DNA of 64,000 nucleotides, taken from contig NZ_RJVB01000011.1 of assembly GCF_003751505.1 (NCBI RefSeq), positions 1 through 64,000 of the forward strand. Reading direction: 5' to 3'. This DNA comes from Erwinia sp. JUb26. Lineage in GTDB: Bacteria; Pseudomonadota; Gammaproteobacteria; Enterobacterales; Enterobacteriaceae. The position numbers were made by a program, and so were the translations under genes. The stretch's first letter is position 1. Each line of letters starts with the position of its first letter. The notes beneath the pieces are model-generated. The model was not told the origin of the DNA and did not search any database. It was given only the letters and a program-made list of their open reading frames with translations. Positions 40,870 through 51,665 of the stretch are shown here, in pieces.

Positions 40870-41541
40870 ATGGAAAGTAAGTGGCAGGGGTTGCCCCCGC
40901 GTGAAAAGCTGATCAAATTTGGTGCGGCCACGTTAAGTGACTGCGAGCTGCTGGCCATTTTTTTGCGCACCGGCACGCGCGGTGTGCATGTCATGGAACT
41001 GTCGCAGCGCTTAATCGACCATTTTGGGTCGCTGTATCGGCTGATGAATGCGACGAAGGAGGATTTTCAGGCGATAGGTGGGATCGGCGTGGCTAAATAT
41101 GCGCAGATTCATGCTGTTGCACAGCTGGCACGGCGCTGTTTTACCTGCCGGGAAGCGTTGGAGAGCCACACCGTCACCAGCTCAGAGCAGATGCTGGATT
41201 TTTTACATAGTTCGCTTGCTCATCGCGAGCGCGAGATCTTTCAGGTGATTTTTTTTGATAATCAGCACCGGGTTCTCCATGCCTGCGAGATGTTCAGCGG
41301 CACCATCAATAGCGTGGAAGTGCATCCTCGGGAAATTGTACGCGAAGCCCTGAAACACAATGCGGCGGCGCTGATTCTGGCTCATAATCATCCCTCCGGG
41401 CTGGCGCAACCCAGCTGTGCCGACCGCGATATTACCCAGCAAATCGTCTGTGCCTGTACGCTGCTCAATATTCGCGTGCTGGACCATATCGTGATTGGGC
41501 GAGGGGAATATGTTTCTTTTGCCGAGCGGGGATGGATGTGA
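40870..41541 (+). CDS. radC: RadC (YicR) family JAB/MPN-domain protein
   Basis: 223 aa, against 222 in E. coli. An N-terminal helix-hairpin-helix region ([12 protein letters not shown]) precedes a JAB1/MPN-like domain whose metal motif is intact (LAHNHPSG...CADRD). The family was once thought a DNA-repair protein, but that phenotype came from another gene; the function is unknown. A TATAAT -10 hexamer (40826-40831) lies upstream. It is divergent from coaBC. Confidence 0.95.
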   Translation: MESKWQGLPPREKLIKFGAATLSDCELLAIFLRTGTRGVHVMELSQRLIDHFGSLYRLMNATKEDFQAIGGIGVAKYAQIHAVAQLARRCFTCREALESHTVTSSEQMLDFLHSSLAHREREIFQVIFFDNQHRVLHACEMFSGTINSVEVHPREIVREALKHNAAALILAHNHPSGLAQPSCADRDITQQIVCACTLLNIRVLDHIVIGRGEYVSFAERGWM

Positions 41542-41663
41542 ATTATTGCCTTTTGTTGCCCTGAAGTACGAATGTCGGGCCGGTTAGTGTACAAAAATCG
41601 GCTGTTTCACAGGCAATTAAGACAGTTACAGGCGATCCAGAGGGATCTTTATCTGTTCGGGAC

Positions 41664-41692
41664 TTGAGCACTCGCGCTACAGGGCGTATACT
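41664..41692 (+). promoter_or_regulatory. rpmB-rpmG promoter
   Basis: TTGAGC (41664-41669), exactly 17 nt, TATACT (41687-41692). The start near 41699 gives a leader of about 139 nt before rpmB, long for an r-protein operon and possibly regulatory. Confidence 0.8.
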
Positions 41693-41816
41693 ACGCCACC
41701 TTTGAGAATCTCGGGTTTGGCGTTTGGGCCTGCTCAGCGGGTTCACATAGAACTCGCCTGGATAGGCTATTAGTCTGACGAGGCGGCCAAAACCTTATTT
41801 TTAAAGCTCGAGCTGA

Positions 41817-42074
<258 letters not shown>

Positions 42075-42087
42075 GGTAAGGAACTGA

Positions 42088-42258
<171 letters not shown>

Positions 42259-42271
42259 TTAATCTCAGTTG

Positions 42272-42299
42272 AAAAACCCGGCTCCGGCCGGGTTTTTTT
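42272..42299 (+). terminator. Terminator of rpmB-rpmG
   Basis: ACCCGGC-TCCG-GCCGGGT (42276-42293) with flanking A-run and a seven-T run. Mutates nothing of mutM, which starts 62 nt further on. Confidence 0.94.
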
Positions 42300-42361
42300 G
42301 TTTCTGAGTTTTGTATTAGAGTACTGCGTCATCATGTTGATAAGCCAACGGGAGCGGTAAG

Positions 42362-43171
42362 ATGCCAGAATTACCAGAAGTAGAAACCAGCCGACGCGGA
42401 ATTGAGCCACATCTGGTCGGCGCGACGATTCTGCATGCCGTGGTACGTAATTCCCGCCTGCGCTGGCCCGTCTCACACGAAATTCATGCTCTCAGCGATC
42501 AGCCGGTGCTCAGCGTGCAGCGGCGCGCCAAATATCTGCTGCTGGAGCTGCCAGCCGGATGGATTATTATCCATCTGGGTATGTCCGGTAGCCTGCGGAT
42601 GTTGCCACACGAACTGCCGCCCGCGAAGCATGACCACGTTGATCTGGTGATGAGCAACGGCAAGGTCTTGCGCTATACCGATCCGCGCCGCTTTGGTGCC
42701 TGGCTGTGGTGTACTGACCTCGCAGCCAGCTCAGTGCTTTCCCATCTTGGGCCTGAACCGCTGGAAGACAGTTTTAACGGCGCCTATCTGTTTGCCAAAT
42801 CACGCACGAAGCGTACGGCGATCAAGCCCTGGCTGATGGACAACAAACTGGTGGTGGGCGTGGGCAACATCTACGCCAGCGAATCCCTGTTCGTCGCCGG
42901 GATCCATCCCGATCGTCCGGCCATGGCGTTAAGCGAAACGGAAGCGGATCTGCTGGTGGCGACAATCAAAGCGGTACTGCTGCGCTCGATCGAGCAGGGT
43001 GGCACCACGCTGCGTGATTTTCTGCAAAGCGACGGCAAGCCCGGCTACTTCGCTCAGGAACTACAGGTTTATGGAAGGGCGGGAGAACCGTGCCGCGCGT
43101 GCGGCACGCCGATAGAAAGCAGCAAACACGCACAAAGAAGCACCTTCTTCTGCCCGCGCTGCCAGAAATAA
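42362..43171 (+). CDS. mutM: Formamidopyrimidine-DNA glycosylase (Fpg/MutM)
   Basis: 269 aa, as in E. coli. The catalytic N-terminal Pro2 and Glu3 are present ([14 protein letters not shown]), as is Lys at about residue 57 (RRAKYLL). The helix-two-turn-helix ([13 protein letters not shown]) and the C-terminal zinc finger ([10 protein letters not shown], then TFFCPRCQK) are intact. It removes 8-oxoguanine and nicks the AP site. It is convergent with coaD, only 2 bp apart. Confidence 0.98.
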   Translation: MPELPEVETSRRGIEPHLVGATILHAVVRNSRLRWPVSHEIHALSDQPVLSVQRRAKYLLLELPAGWIIIHLGMSGSLRMLPHELPPAKHDHVDLVMSNGKVLRYTDPRRFGAWLWCTDLAASSVLSHLGPEPLEDSFNGAYLFAKSRTKRTAIKPWLMDNKLVVGVGNIYASESLFVAGIHPDRPAMALSETEADLLVATIKAVLLRSIEQGGTTLRDFLQSDGKPGYFAQELQVYGRAGEPCRACGTPIESSKHAQRSTFFCPRCQK

Positions 43172-43173
43172 AT

Positions 43174-44423
<1,250 letters not shown>

Positions 44424-45701
44424 TTAGTGATTCCGCTGTGGCAGGTGAGGCTCCAGGAGATGGAGCAGGCGCTGCAGTGCGCCCTGATTCTGATGCAGAA
44501 CATCAACCGCATGGCGACCGTAGTAGAGGCGATAATCCTCGTCGGTCAGCAGCGTACCAATCTCTTTATCGAGCGAGTCGGCATCGGTCACGGTGATCAG
44601 ACCGTCCGCCTGCTGCAGGCGGGAGCAGATATCTTTGAAGTTAAAGGTATGTGGCCCCATCAGCACCGGAATGGCATGAGCCGCCGGTTCCAGCGGATTA
44701 TGGCCGCCGCGTTCAACCAGGCTGCCGCCGACGAACGCCAGGTCGGCAATGCCGTACAGTAGCATCAGTTCGCCCATGGTATCGCCGATCACGACCTGGG
44801 TGCTGCCGGAAGGGATTTCGCCGCTGCTGCGCAGCGTATAGCTCATCCCGGCTTTCTGCGTCAGGTTGCGCGCGGTGTCGAAGCGCTCCGGGTGGCGCGG
44901 TACGAGGATCAGCAGCAGCGTCGGGAAGCGGGCAAGCAGCTTGCGGTGCGCGTCCAGAATAATGCTCTCTTCACCTTCGTGGGTGCTGGTCGCTATCCAT
45001 ACCGGGCGATGCGGTGCCCACTGGCGGCGCAGCGTCACGGCGCGAGCAGCCAGTTCAGGGGTTACGGAAATATCAAACTTCAGGCTACCGGTCACCGCCA
45101 GATGTGAGCGTTTCAGCCCCAGCCCGATAAAGCGTTCACCGTCTTCCTGGTTTTGCGCCGCGATTAGCGTAATTTTCTGCAGCATACGCTTCATAAACTT
45201 GGCGATTTTCTGGTAGCCCTTCGCTGAGCGTTCCGACAGGCGGGCGTTGGCGATCACCAGCGGAATTTTACGCGCGTGCAGAAGGGAAACCATATTCGGC
45301 CAGAGTTCGGTTTCCATAATGATCACCAGTCGGGGATTGACGGTATCAAGGAAGCGATTCATCGCGCCGGGTAAATCATAGGGCAAATAAACATGATGAA
45401 CATCTTTGCCAAACGCAGAGCTGGCGCGTTCGGAACCCGTCGGCGTCATGGTCGTTACGACGATGGGCAGATCGGGATAGCGGTGGCGCAGGGCACGAAC
45501 CAGAGGTATGGCGGCCAGGGTTTCACCGACGGAAACCGAATGCAGCAGGATCCCATCAGGCTTCACTTTCCCTTTGCAGAAACCATAGCGTTCAGCCCAC
45601 CGCAGACGATAGGCAGGCGCTTTCCGCCCGCGTAGCCAGAGACGGAGCCAGATGAGAGGCTGAATGAGATACAGCAAAACGGTATAAATGGTAATCATCA
45701 C
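44424..45701 (-). CDS. waaA: Kdo transferase WaaA (KdtA)
   Basis: 425 aa, as in E. coli. N-terminal membrane anchor (YTVLLYLIQPLIWLRLW). GT30 signatures: LHSVSVGETLA, the MTPTGSE loop, METELWPN, and FVGGSLVERGGHNPLEPAAH near residue 315. It adds Kdo residues from CMP-Kdo to lipid IVA at the cytoplasmic face. First gene of waaA-waaE-coaD. Confidence 0.98.
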   Translation of the reverse strand: MMITIYTVLLYLIQPLIWLRLWLRGRKAPAYRLRWAERYGFCKGKVKPDGILLHSVSVGETLAAIPLVRALRHRYPDLPIVVTTMTPTGSERASSAFGKDVHHVYLPYDLPGAMNRFLDTVNPRLVIIMETELWPNMVSLLHARKIPLVIANARLSERSAKGYQKIAKFMKRMLQKITLIAAQNQEDGERFIGLGLKRSHLAVTGSLKFDISVTPELAARAVTLRRQWAPHRPVWIATSTHEGEESIILDAHRKLLARFPTLLLILVPRHPERFDTARNLTQKAGMSYTLRSSGEIPSGSTQVVIGDTMGELMLLYGIADLAFVGGSLVERGGHNPLEPAAHAIPVLMGPHTFNFKDICSRLQQADGLITVTDADSLDKEIGTLLTDEDYRLYYGRHAVDVLHQNQGALQRLLHLLEPHLPQRNH

Positions 45702-46154
45702 ATTGTTTTTTCAGGTGAAAAGAGACTTATGCCCAGAGATTGCCAGAAAAAGGAATAATAGGGCATGTTATCAGATAAGTGACGCTGGCTCACACTACTT
45801 CATCGTTTAGCCTTTCAGCAGGTGGGCACGACCATTAGCCTTTACGCAGGCAATGTAGCAGGCGCAATGTGCCTCCCGGTACAGGTGAACAAAAATTTTA
45901 TTAAATATTAATCTGTAAAGTTTATTTAAAATCATTATTTTATTGAATTGATGAAGTTTTTGGTTTTTTTTAACAATGTGATGAGTCATTTATCGCAGTG
46001 TGATGTCTGACAGTTGAGATTCATGGGGTAACCCTGCCAGCCGATTGTGAGCTGGTGCGCAGTTTTTAGACGCAGACAGGAGTCTGGCAGGATTGGGTTC
46101 AGGGAGAAGGGAGCCACTTTTCAACACAGATGGGTGTTTGTCAGCAGGATTGTA
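45702..46154. promoter_or_regulatory. AT-rich gap between divergent waaA and the GT9 gene
   Basis: There is no gene in these 450 bp. The section 45890-45990 is extremely AT-rich, as H-NS-silenced promoters often are. A short hairpin, CCAGC/GCTGG, lies at about 46038-46056. I searched for the RfaH ops element (GGCGGTAGC) that precedes many LPS operons and found no convincing match. Confidence 0.4.
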
Positions 46155-47171
46155 ATGAAAAATATTTTGATTATCCGCCGTGACAATATTGGCGATCTGG
46201 TATGTACCACTCCGCTGATTGAAGGTGCCAAATCTGCCTGGCCAGAGGCCAGAGTTTATCTATTGATCAATACCGTTAGTCAGGATGTGGTCAAAAACAA
46301 TCCACATATCGAAGAAACCTTCATTTATCGTAAAGCCAAACATCGTAAGAAAAATGAGAGTAAGTTCGGCGTGTATCTCGACCGGCTGAAAATTTTTATG
46401 CAGCTGCGCCGTATCCGCTTTGATGCGGTGATCCTGGCGAACCCGAATCCCTGCGTATACAGCCTTCGTCTGGCGAAAATGGCGGGGGCAAAGCATATCA
46501 TCGGTGCCGATACCGGCGACCGGGCGATAACTGTTCCTTTCCGGGCGGCGGATTTCACCGGTGAGCATCAGGTTGAGCGGACGTTCAGCTATCTTTCTGC
46601 CATTAGCGACCAAAAGATGGCGATCCCCCCGGTGCGGATCTGGCTGAACGATCAGGAGCGCCAGCTGGCTACTCGACGTTTTGCCGAGCGCAGCTACAGC
46701 GAAGGCCCGGTTCTGGCGGTGCACATCAGCAGCCGCAGCCCGAAACGCCGCTGGCCGCTGGAGCGCTATGTCGAGATTATCCAGCGCCATCTGGCGAACG
46801 GTAACGGTAGCGCGGTGATCTTCTGGTCGCCGCAGGGAACCCTGGCGCCTGATGATGTCGGTGATGAACATCGTGCGGATCAGGTACTGGCTGCCTGTGC
46901 CAGCGAGCGTGTTTCCCTCTATCCTACCGCTTCGGTGCGCGAACTGGTGGCGGCGTTTGAGCACTGCGATCGCCTGCTGTGCAGCGACGGAGGCCAGATG
47001 CATCTGGCCTCGGCGATGAATAAAAAGCAGGTGGTGCTGTTTGGTGATACGGACAGCAAGGTCTGGCATCCGTGGTCAGGCGACTACCGCATTATGCAGA
47101 CGCCTTCCGGTGAGTGCGCCGATGTCAGCGTGGATGAGGTCTGGCAGCAGCTGCAAAGCTTAGCGGATTGA
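46155..47171 (+). CDS. GT9 (heptosyltransferase-type) LPS core transferase, unassigned
   Basis: 338 aa from the ATG at 46155 (CAGGA Shine-Dalgarno sequence); the frame is open further upstream without family match. GT9 fold: N-terminal ILIIRRDNIGDLVCTTPLIEG (split 'IRRDNIGD') and C-terminal donor-site region LLCSDGGQMHLASAMNKKQVVLFGD, typical of ADP-heptose enzymes. Acceptor unknown. It is alone on the + strand between waaA and wabH and overlaps the wabH 3' end by 12 bp. It could add a further heptose or a related sugar to the core. Confidence 0.85.
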   Translation: MKNILIIRRDNIGDLVCTTPLIEGAKSAWPEARVYLLINTVSQDVVKNNPHIEETFIYRKAKHRKKNESKFGVYLDRLKIFMQLRRIRFDAVILANPNPCVYSLRLAKMAGAKHIIGADTGDRAITVPFRAADFTGEHQVERTFSYLSAISDQKMAIPPVRIWLNDQERQLATRRFAERSYSEGPVLAVHISSRSPKRRWPLERYVEIIQRHLANGNGSAVIFWSPQGTLAPDDVGDEHRADQVLAACASERVSLYPTASVRELVAAFEHCDRLLCSDGGQMHLASAMNKKQVVLFGDTDSKVWHPWSGDYRIMQTPSGECADVSVDEVWQQLQSLAD

Positions 47172-48269
47172 TTTCGCCTGCAGCGCCAGATACTGCCGGC
47201 AAACGGGTTCTAAGTCATACTCGCTGAGTTTTTGACTATCGATTAACGGTGGCGACTGCCAGGTCGCCGCTATCTTCGCGGCCAGCGAGTCGGCATTTAA
47301 CTCCGCCAGCGCGTCGCTCATACCCATACGTTCGAGAATTTCCGCCGGGCCACCAGGGCAGCGGGTGCTGACCACCGGCGTGCCGCACAGTAGAGCTTCC
47401 ACCAGCACGTTGCCAAACCCCTCGCTATCCGAGCTCAGCACCAGCATCCGGGCATGTTTGATCAGCGGATAAGGGTTGGCCTGAAAACCGGCGAAAACCA
47501 CCCGGTCATCAATACCCAGTCGAACGGCCAGATCCTTCACTTTCGCGATTTGGTCTTCGTTGCCGGTTCCTGCCAGTACCAGTTTGGCCGGAATGCCCGA
47601 TGCGGCGAAGGCCTCCAGCAGGCGATCGTGTCGCTTGTGCGGGTGAAAACGCCCGACGTGAACGATATAGGGCACGCCCGCGACGGATAACGGTTTGGCG
47701 GCCTGCTTTAAAATACCTTCAATATCAAAAGGATTGTTAATCACCGCCAGACGGGAAGGCGAGATCGCCAACTGCTGGGTCAGGTCCTCTCCTACTGCAC
47801 GAGAGACCGCGACGATGTTTGTGCCCTGATAAACCCGGGCGATTTTACGCCGCTTCAGCCAGCGGCTAAGTCCGCTGCGATGGCCAAGATAAGACGTGGA
47901 GAGAATGCCGTGGATGCAGTACCACAGCTTCTGCGGCGGAATGGCTTTGCAGCGCGATACGATACGATCGGTTTTATGCAGATTGGAGAAGATCAAATCG
48001 TAGCTGCCGTGACGCGATTCACTGACTGCGATGGCATCATCGAGTGCAGCGGCACGGCGCGACAGTTCAGTGAGCTTACGCCAGGGAGCCCTGCTCGGGC
48101 TTTCCACGATCTGATAATCAATCCCGTCCGGAAGTGCGTAATTACACACGTTACGCAGCGAAAACAGGCTGACGTCATGGCCTATCTTCTGCATTCCCTC
48201 GCACAGCGTCAGCACCACTTTTTCGGCACCGCCGCCAGGCAGGCCGTCAATAATCATCAAAATACGCAT
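47160..48269 (-). CDS. wabH: GT4 core glycosyltransferase, WabH-like
   Basis: 369 aa. GT4 (GT-B) fold: N-terminal GLPGGGAEKVVLTLCEG, and C-terminal HVGRFHPHKRHDRLLEAF and SDSEGFGNVLVEALLCGTPVVST with the E-x7-E motif. In Klebsiella the third gene of waaQ-wabG-wabH encodes a GlcNAc transferase onto core galacturonate. Position and fold suggest the same here, so the symbol rests on synteny and class. It starts 3 nt after wabG stops. Confidence 0.7.
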   Translation of the reverse strand: MRILMIIDGLPGGGAEKVVLTLCEGMQKIGHDVSLFSLRNVCNYALPDGIDYQIVESPSRAPWRKLTELSRRAAALDDAIAVSESRHGSYDLIFSNLHKTDRIVSRCKAIPPQKLWYCIHGILSTSYLGHRSGLSRWLKRRKIARVYQGTNIVAVSRAVGEDLTQQLAISPSRLAVINNPFDIEGILKQAAKPLSVAGVPYIVHVGRFHPHKRHDRLLEAFAASGIPAKLVLAGTGNEDQIAKVKDLAVRLGIDDRVVFAGFQANPYPLIKHARMLVLSSDSEGFGNVLVEALLCGTPVVSTRCPGGPAEILERMGMSDALAELNADSLAAKIAATWQSPPLIDSQKLSEYDLEPVCRQYLALQAKSIR

Positions 48270-48272
48270 CGG

Positions 48273-49400
48273 TTAGTCCAGAATCTGTTGATAAAGCGAT
48301 ACCAGCTGCTGCGACAGTCGCTGCGGCGTGGACGCCATCACCTGCTCGCGTGCTGCCAGCGCCATGCTGCTGTCGGTCACTCGTGCGGGAAGGGCCATTA
48401 CCGCATCGCGCAGCGCCGGGATATCCAGCGCTTCACAGACATAGCCATTACGGCCCGGCTGAATAAACTCAGCGCCACCGCAGGTGGTCGACGTGATGAC
48501 CGGCAGGCCACAGGCCATCGCTTCGAGGATAACGTTAGGGAACGGATCGTACAGCGTGGGCAGCAGCAGTCCATCGGCGGCCTGATACCACGGCAGCGTA
48601 TCCGACTGCATCCCGGCGAAGCGGATGCGCCCGGCACAGCCCAGCTCTGCGGCCAGCGCCTGATACTGTTTTTCCGCTTTATCTTTGCCAACCACCAGCA
48701 GGTAGCGATCGGTACTGGCGACGGCGCGAATCGCCGCTGCCAGCCCCTTACGTTCGAAGCCGGAACCAACATAAATCAGCACGCTGGCGTCCAGCGGCAG
48801 CGCGATTTTTTGCCGGATCGCCGCCCGCGTGGCCATATCTGCCGGGACGAACTGCGCCGTGTTAATCGCGTTATAGATGACGTGGATTTTGTCGCTGGCG
48901 ACGCCGAACCGCTGGATGATTTCCTGCTTCACCATCTCCGCGTTGCAGATAACAGCTTTCAGCTCCGGGGCTTCGTACATCGCTTTTTCCGCCGCCATCA
49001 CGTAGCGGTGGTAGCGATTCGCCAGCAGCAGTTTATGTCGCCAGCCTGGCATCAGCTGACCTCGCAACTCAAGCCAGCGTTGGTGAACACCGTCCCCGGC
49101 GCGATAGATATCGCATCCGGCAATGCGCTCGTGGCTCTGCACGATATCGAAGTTTTCACGCTGCCACAGCGCCCGGGCAGCATCGGCAAAACCCCGCTCG
49201 CGGCTGATGCGGCCCCATTTAGTCGGGTTACAGATATGCAGATGCCAGTTGGGCTGCCGTTGTCCCTGCCATTCGCGTGTAATCACGTTCAGGTCCAGCG
49301 ACTGCTGGTCCAGCGCTTCCAGCGCGCGGGCGATAAAACGCTCGGCACCGCCGTCGGGCCGGTATTTTTGCCGAACGATAGCCAGTCTGATGGGCTTCAT
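48273..49400 (-). CDS. wabG: GT4 core glycosyltransferase, WabG-like
   Basis: 375 aa. N-terminus KPIRLAIVRQKYRPDGGAERF and the C-terminal GT4 signature PTLYDPFPNVILEAMACGLPVITS. It belongs with WaaG/WabG, which add the first outer-core hexose (galacturonic acid in Klebsiella/Serratia) to heptose II. Its place between waaQ (4-nt overlap, ATGA) and wabH supports wabG. Glucose as the donated sugar (WaaG activity) cannot be excluded from sequence. Confidence 0.8.
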   Translation of the reverse strand: MKPIRLAIVRQKYRPDGGAERFIARALEALDQQSLDLNVITREWQGQRQPNWHLHICNPTKWGRISRERGFADAARALWQRENFDIVQSHERIAGCDIYRAGDGVHQRWLELRGQLMPGWRHKLLLANRYHRYVMAAEKAMYEAPELKAVICNAEMVKQEIIQRFGVASDKIHVIYNAINTAQFVPADMATRAAIRQKIALPLDASVLIYVGSGFERKGLAAAIRAVASTDRYLLVVGKDKAEKQYQALAAELGCAGRIRFAGMQSDTLPWYQAADGLLLPTLYDPFPNVILEAMACGLPVITSTTCGGAEFIQPGRNGYVCEALDIPALRDAVMALPARVTDSSMALAAREQVMASTPQRLSQQLVSLYQQILD

Positions 49401-50467
49401 GCTAAGAGCCTCCGTGCGGCTGCCAGTACATCATCAACGGGGATGGCATCCAGAAAACGTTCACTGGTCTTTGTATCAACACTGTCGGGGTCCGGCAGGG
49501 GAGCGTAGTCTCCTGCCCAGATGATTTCGCCCTTAACCTGCCACGGTCGCCAGAACACCAGTTTAGAGGGACCAAACAGCGCGATCGTCGGCGTCTGCAG
49601 GGCCGCGGCCATATGCATTGGAACGGAATCTACACCGATAAACAGCTGCGCACCGTCAATCAGCGCGGCAAGCTGGGGCAGCGTCAGTTTCCCGGCCAGA
49701 GAAAACACGTTTTCTCGCGAAGTCAGCCGTCCGATAATCCCGTCAACCATCGCGATCTCTTTGCCGTCAGGGCCGGAGGTCAGTACCACTTTTCGGCCAT
49801 CATCAAGCAGCCCCTGGAGAGCGGCGGCAAACTTCTCTTCGCTCCAGCATTTGAAGAACCAGCGGGAGGTCGGTTGCACCACGATATAATCGTCAGGGCC
49901 GGTCAGCTCGCGGACGATCTGACGATCCGCAGCGGAATAGTGCATGGCGACGTTGTCCCGTCGCTGTGAAAGTCGCAAAGGCGCCAGCAGCGACAGGTTC
50001 TGCTCCACGGTATGCAGCGAATTATGGTCCGCCGTGGAAACCAACTGCGTATGGCACTGACGCCACACCCGCCCCTGCCGCTTCGGGAAATCAAACCCCA
50101 GCCGTACACGTGCGCCGGTGAAGCGGGTGATGATGGCGCTGCGCCACTGATCGGCCAGATTCAGCACCATATCGTAATGCTGCTTTCTCAGCGTACTCAT
50201 CAGCCGCCACTCCTGGCTAATCTGGAAACGCACACCCTGTTTTTTCCAGCTGCGATCGATAGCATAGATCCGGTGAATATCAGGATGGCAGCTGAGCATC
50301 GAGCGGGTTTCTTCGAAAAGCAGCACATCGATCTGAGCGTCAGGAAAGGCGGCTTTTAACGAGTGAATAACCGGCGTCGTCAGCAACATATCGCCATGGT
50401 GGCGAAACTTGATCACCAGGATGCGTGATACCGGGTGAGAGAGGTGAGGCAGATCCAGAGATTCCAT
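49397..50467 (-). CDS. waaQ: Heptosyltransferase III WaaQ
   Basis: 356 aa. GT9 fold: ILVIKFRHHGDMLLTTPVI at residues ~17-35, QPTSRWFFKCWSEEKFAAAL mid-protein, and the donor region FIGVDSVPMHMAAALQTPTIALFGP. The KFRHHGDMLLTTPV and TSRWxFKCW motifs are typical of WaaQ, which adds heptose III to heptose II. It heads the waaQ-wabG-wabH operon and is divergent from wabN, with the promoters in 50468-50628. Confidence 0.92.
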   Translation of the reverse strand: MESLDLPHLSHPVSRILVIKFRHHGDMLLTTPVIHSLKAAFPDAQIDVLLFEETRSMLSCHPDIHRIYAIDRSWKKQGVRFQISQEWRLMSTLRKQHYDMVLNLADQWRSAIITRFTGARVRLGFDFPKRQGRVWRQCHTQLVSTADHNSLHTVEQNLSLLAPLRLSQRRDNVAMHYSAADRQIVRELTGPDDYIVVQPTSRWFFKCWSEEKFAAALQGLLDDGRKVVLTSGPDGKEIAMVDGIIGRLTSRENVFSLAGKLTLPQLAALIDGAQLFIGVDSVPMHMAAALQTPTIALFGPSKLVFWRPWQVKGEIIWAGDYAPLPDPDSVDTKTSERFLDAIPVDDVLAAARRLLA

Positions 50468-50628
50468 GCTTTATCGCTGTTCAATAAACCAGTTGCTGAT
50501 TCTAAAGCAGTCACCAGGGCGTGGCTAGCCTCGGCTCCCGCTATCGCCGGGATGGCAGGAATTACCTTTGCGCTTTATGGGCCCGCTACGTAACATAGCC
50601 GCAGATAATTGTGCTGACAGGAAAGAAT

Positions 50629-51585
50629 ATGGGTAAGCCCGCGTTTATCATCACTATCGATACCGAAGGCGATAATCTTTGGCAAAATCACGATCGGATC
50701 ACCACCGAAAACACCCGGTTTTTGCCCCGTTTCCAGCAGCTTTGTGAAAAGTATGCCTTCAAGCCGACCTGGTTGACGAACTACGAAATGGCGGTCGATC
50801 CGGCCTACGTTGAGTTTGCCCGCGACGTGATTGCCCGCGATACCGGCGAAATCGGCATGCACCTGCACGCGTGGAATAATCCTCCGATACAGGATCTCAC
50901 CGGCGACGACTGGCGGCACAAGCCCTATCTGATCGAGTATCCGGAAGCATTAATCCGTGAAAAAGTCAGCTATATCACTCAGCTGCTGGAAGACACCCTG
51001 CAAACGAAAATGCGCAGCCACCGTGCCGGGCGTTGGGCATTTAACGAATTTTATGCCGCGTTGCTGATTGAGCTGGGCTATCAGGTGGATTGCTCGGTTA
51101 CGCCACGCGTGAACTGGCAGTTTTCGCCGGGCGCGCCGCAGGGTAACGGTGGCACTAATTACCAGAATTTTCCGGAATGCGCTTATTTTATCGATCCGCA
51201 GGATATTTCCCGGGCGGGCGATTCACCGCTGCTGGAAGTGCCGATGAGCATTCAGTACAAGCATTCGGCGCTGATGAACGGCGTTAAGCAGGGCTGGGAT
51301 CGGCTGCGCGGAAAGCAGCGTAGTCCGTCGGTCCACTGGCTGCGGCCGATGCGCGGGAACCTTCAGCAGATGATCGGCGTGGCGGAAAAAACGCTGGCCG
51401 CAGGCAGCGACTACGTGGAATTTATGCTTCACTCGTCGGAGTTTATGCCCGGCGGCAGCCCGACGTTCAAAACCGCCGCCGATATCGATGCGCTGTATGA
51501 CGATCTGGAGCAGCTGTTCAGCTGGCTGCAGTCGCGTACGACAGGGCTGACGTTATCAGACTATTACCAGAGTAAAGTGGGCTGA
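50629..51585 (+). CDS. wabN: LPS core GlcNAc deacetylase WabN-like
   Basis: 318 aa from the ATG at 50629 (AGGAAAG Shine-Dalgarno sequence). It has a carbohydrate-deacetylase fold: FIITIDTEGDN at the start with the metal-binding Asp/His, GEIGMHLHAWNNP, and SHRAGRWAFNE. It resembles WabN of Klebsiella/Serratia, which removes the acetyl group from core GlcNAc so later sugars can be added. Next to wabG/wabH, which would supply that GlcNAc. It heads wabN-GT9-waaL. Confidence 0.85.
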   Translation: MGKPAFIITIDTEGDNLWQNHDRITTENTRFLPRFQQLCEKYAFKPTWLTNYEMAVDPAYVEFARDVIARDTGEIGMHLHAWNNPPIQDLTGDDWRHKPYLIEYPEALIREKVSYITQLLEDTLQTKMRSHRAGRWAFNEFYAALLIELGYQVDCSVTPRVNWQFSPGAPQGNGGTNYQNFPECAYFIDPQDISRAGDSPLLEVPMSIQYKHSALMNGVKQGWDRLRGKQRSPSVHWLRPMRGNLQQMIGVAEKTLAAGSDYVEFMLHSSEFMPGGSPTFKTAADIDALYDDLEQLFSWLQSRTTGLTLSDYYQSKVG

Positions 51586-51665
51586 GTTGCGGCAAACTTA
51601 TTCAGAAAGGTGAAGTCTGACTGTTTACCTGATGCCAAAACATAATGCCGGATTGAGAAATTTTA

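Noticed and set aside
45702-46154. RfaH ops/JUMPstart element before the LPS genes
   Set aside because: Searched by eye on both strands for GGCGGTAGC; only poor partial matches such as GGCAATGTAGC were seen.
47880-49508. 542-codon open frame on the + strand across wabG/wabH
   Set aside because: It lies antisense to two well-supported GT4 genes, its protein has no domain signature, and its composition (rich in Arg, His, Gln) is that of a mirror frame.
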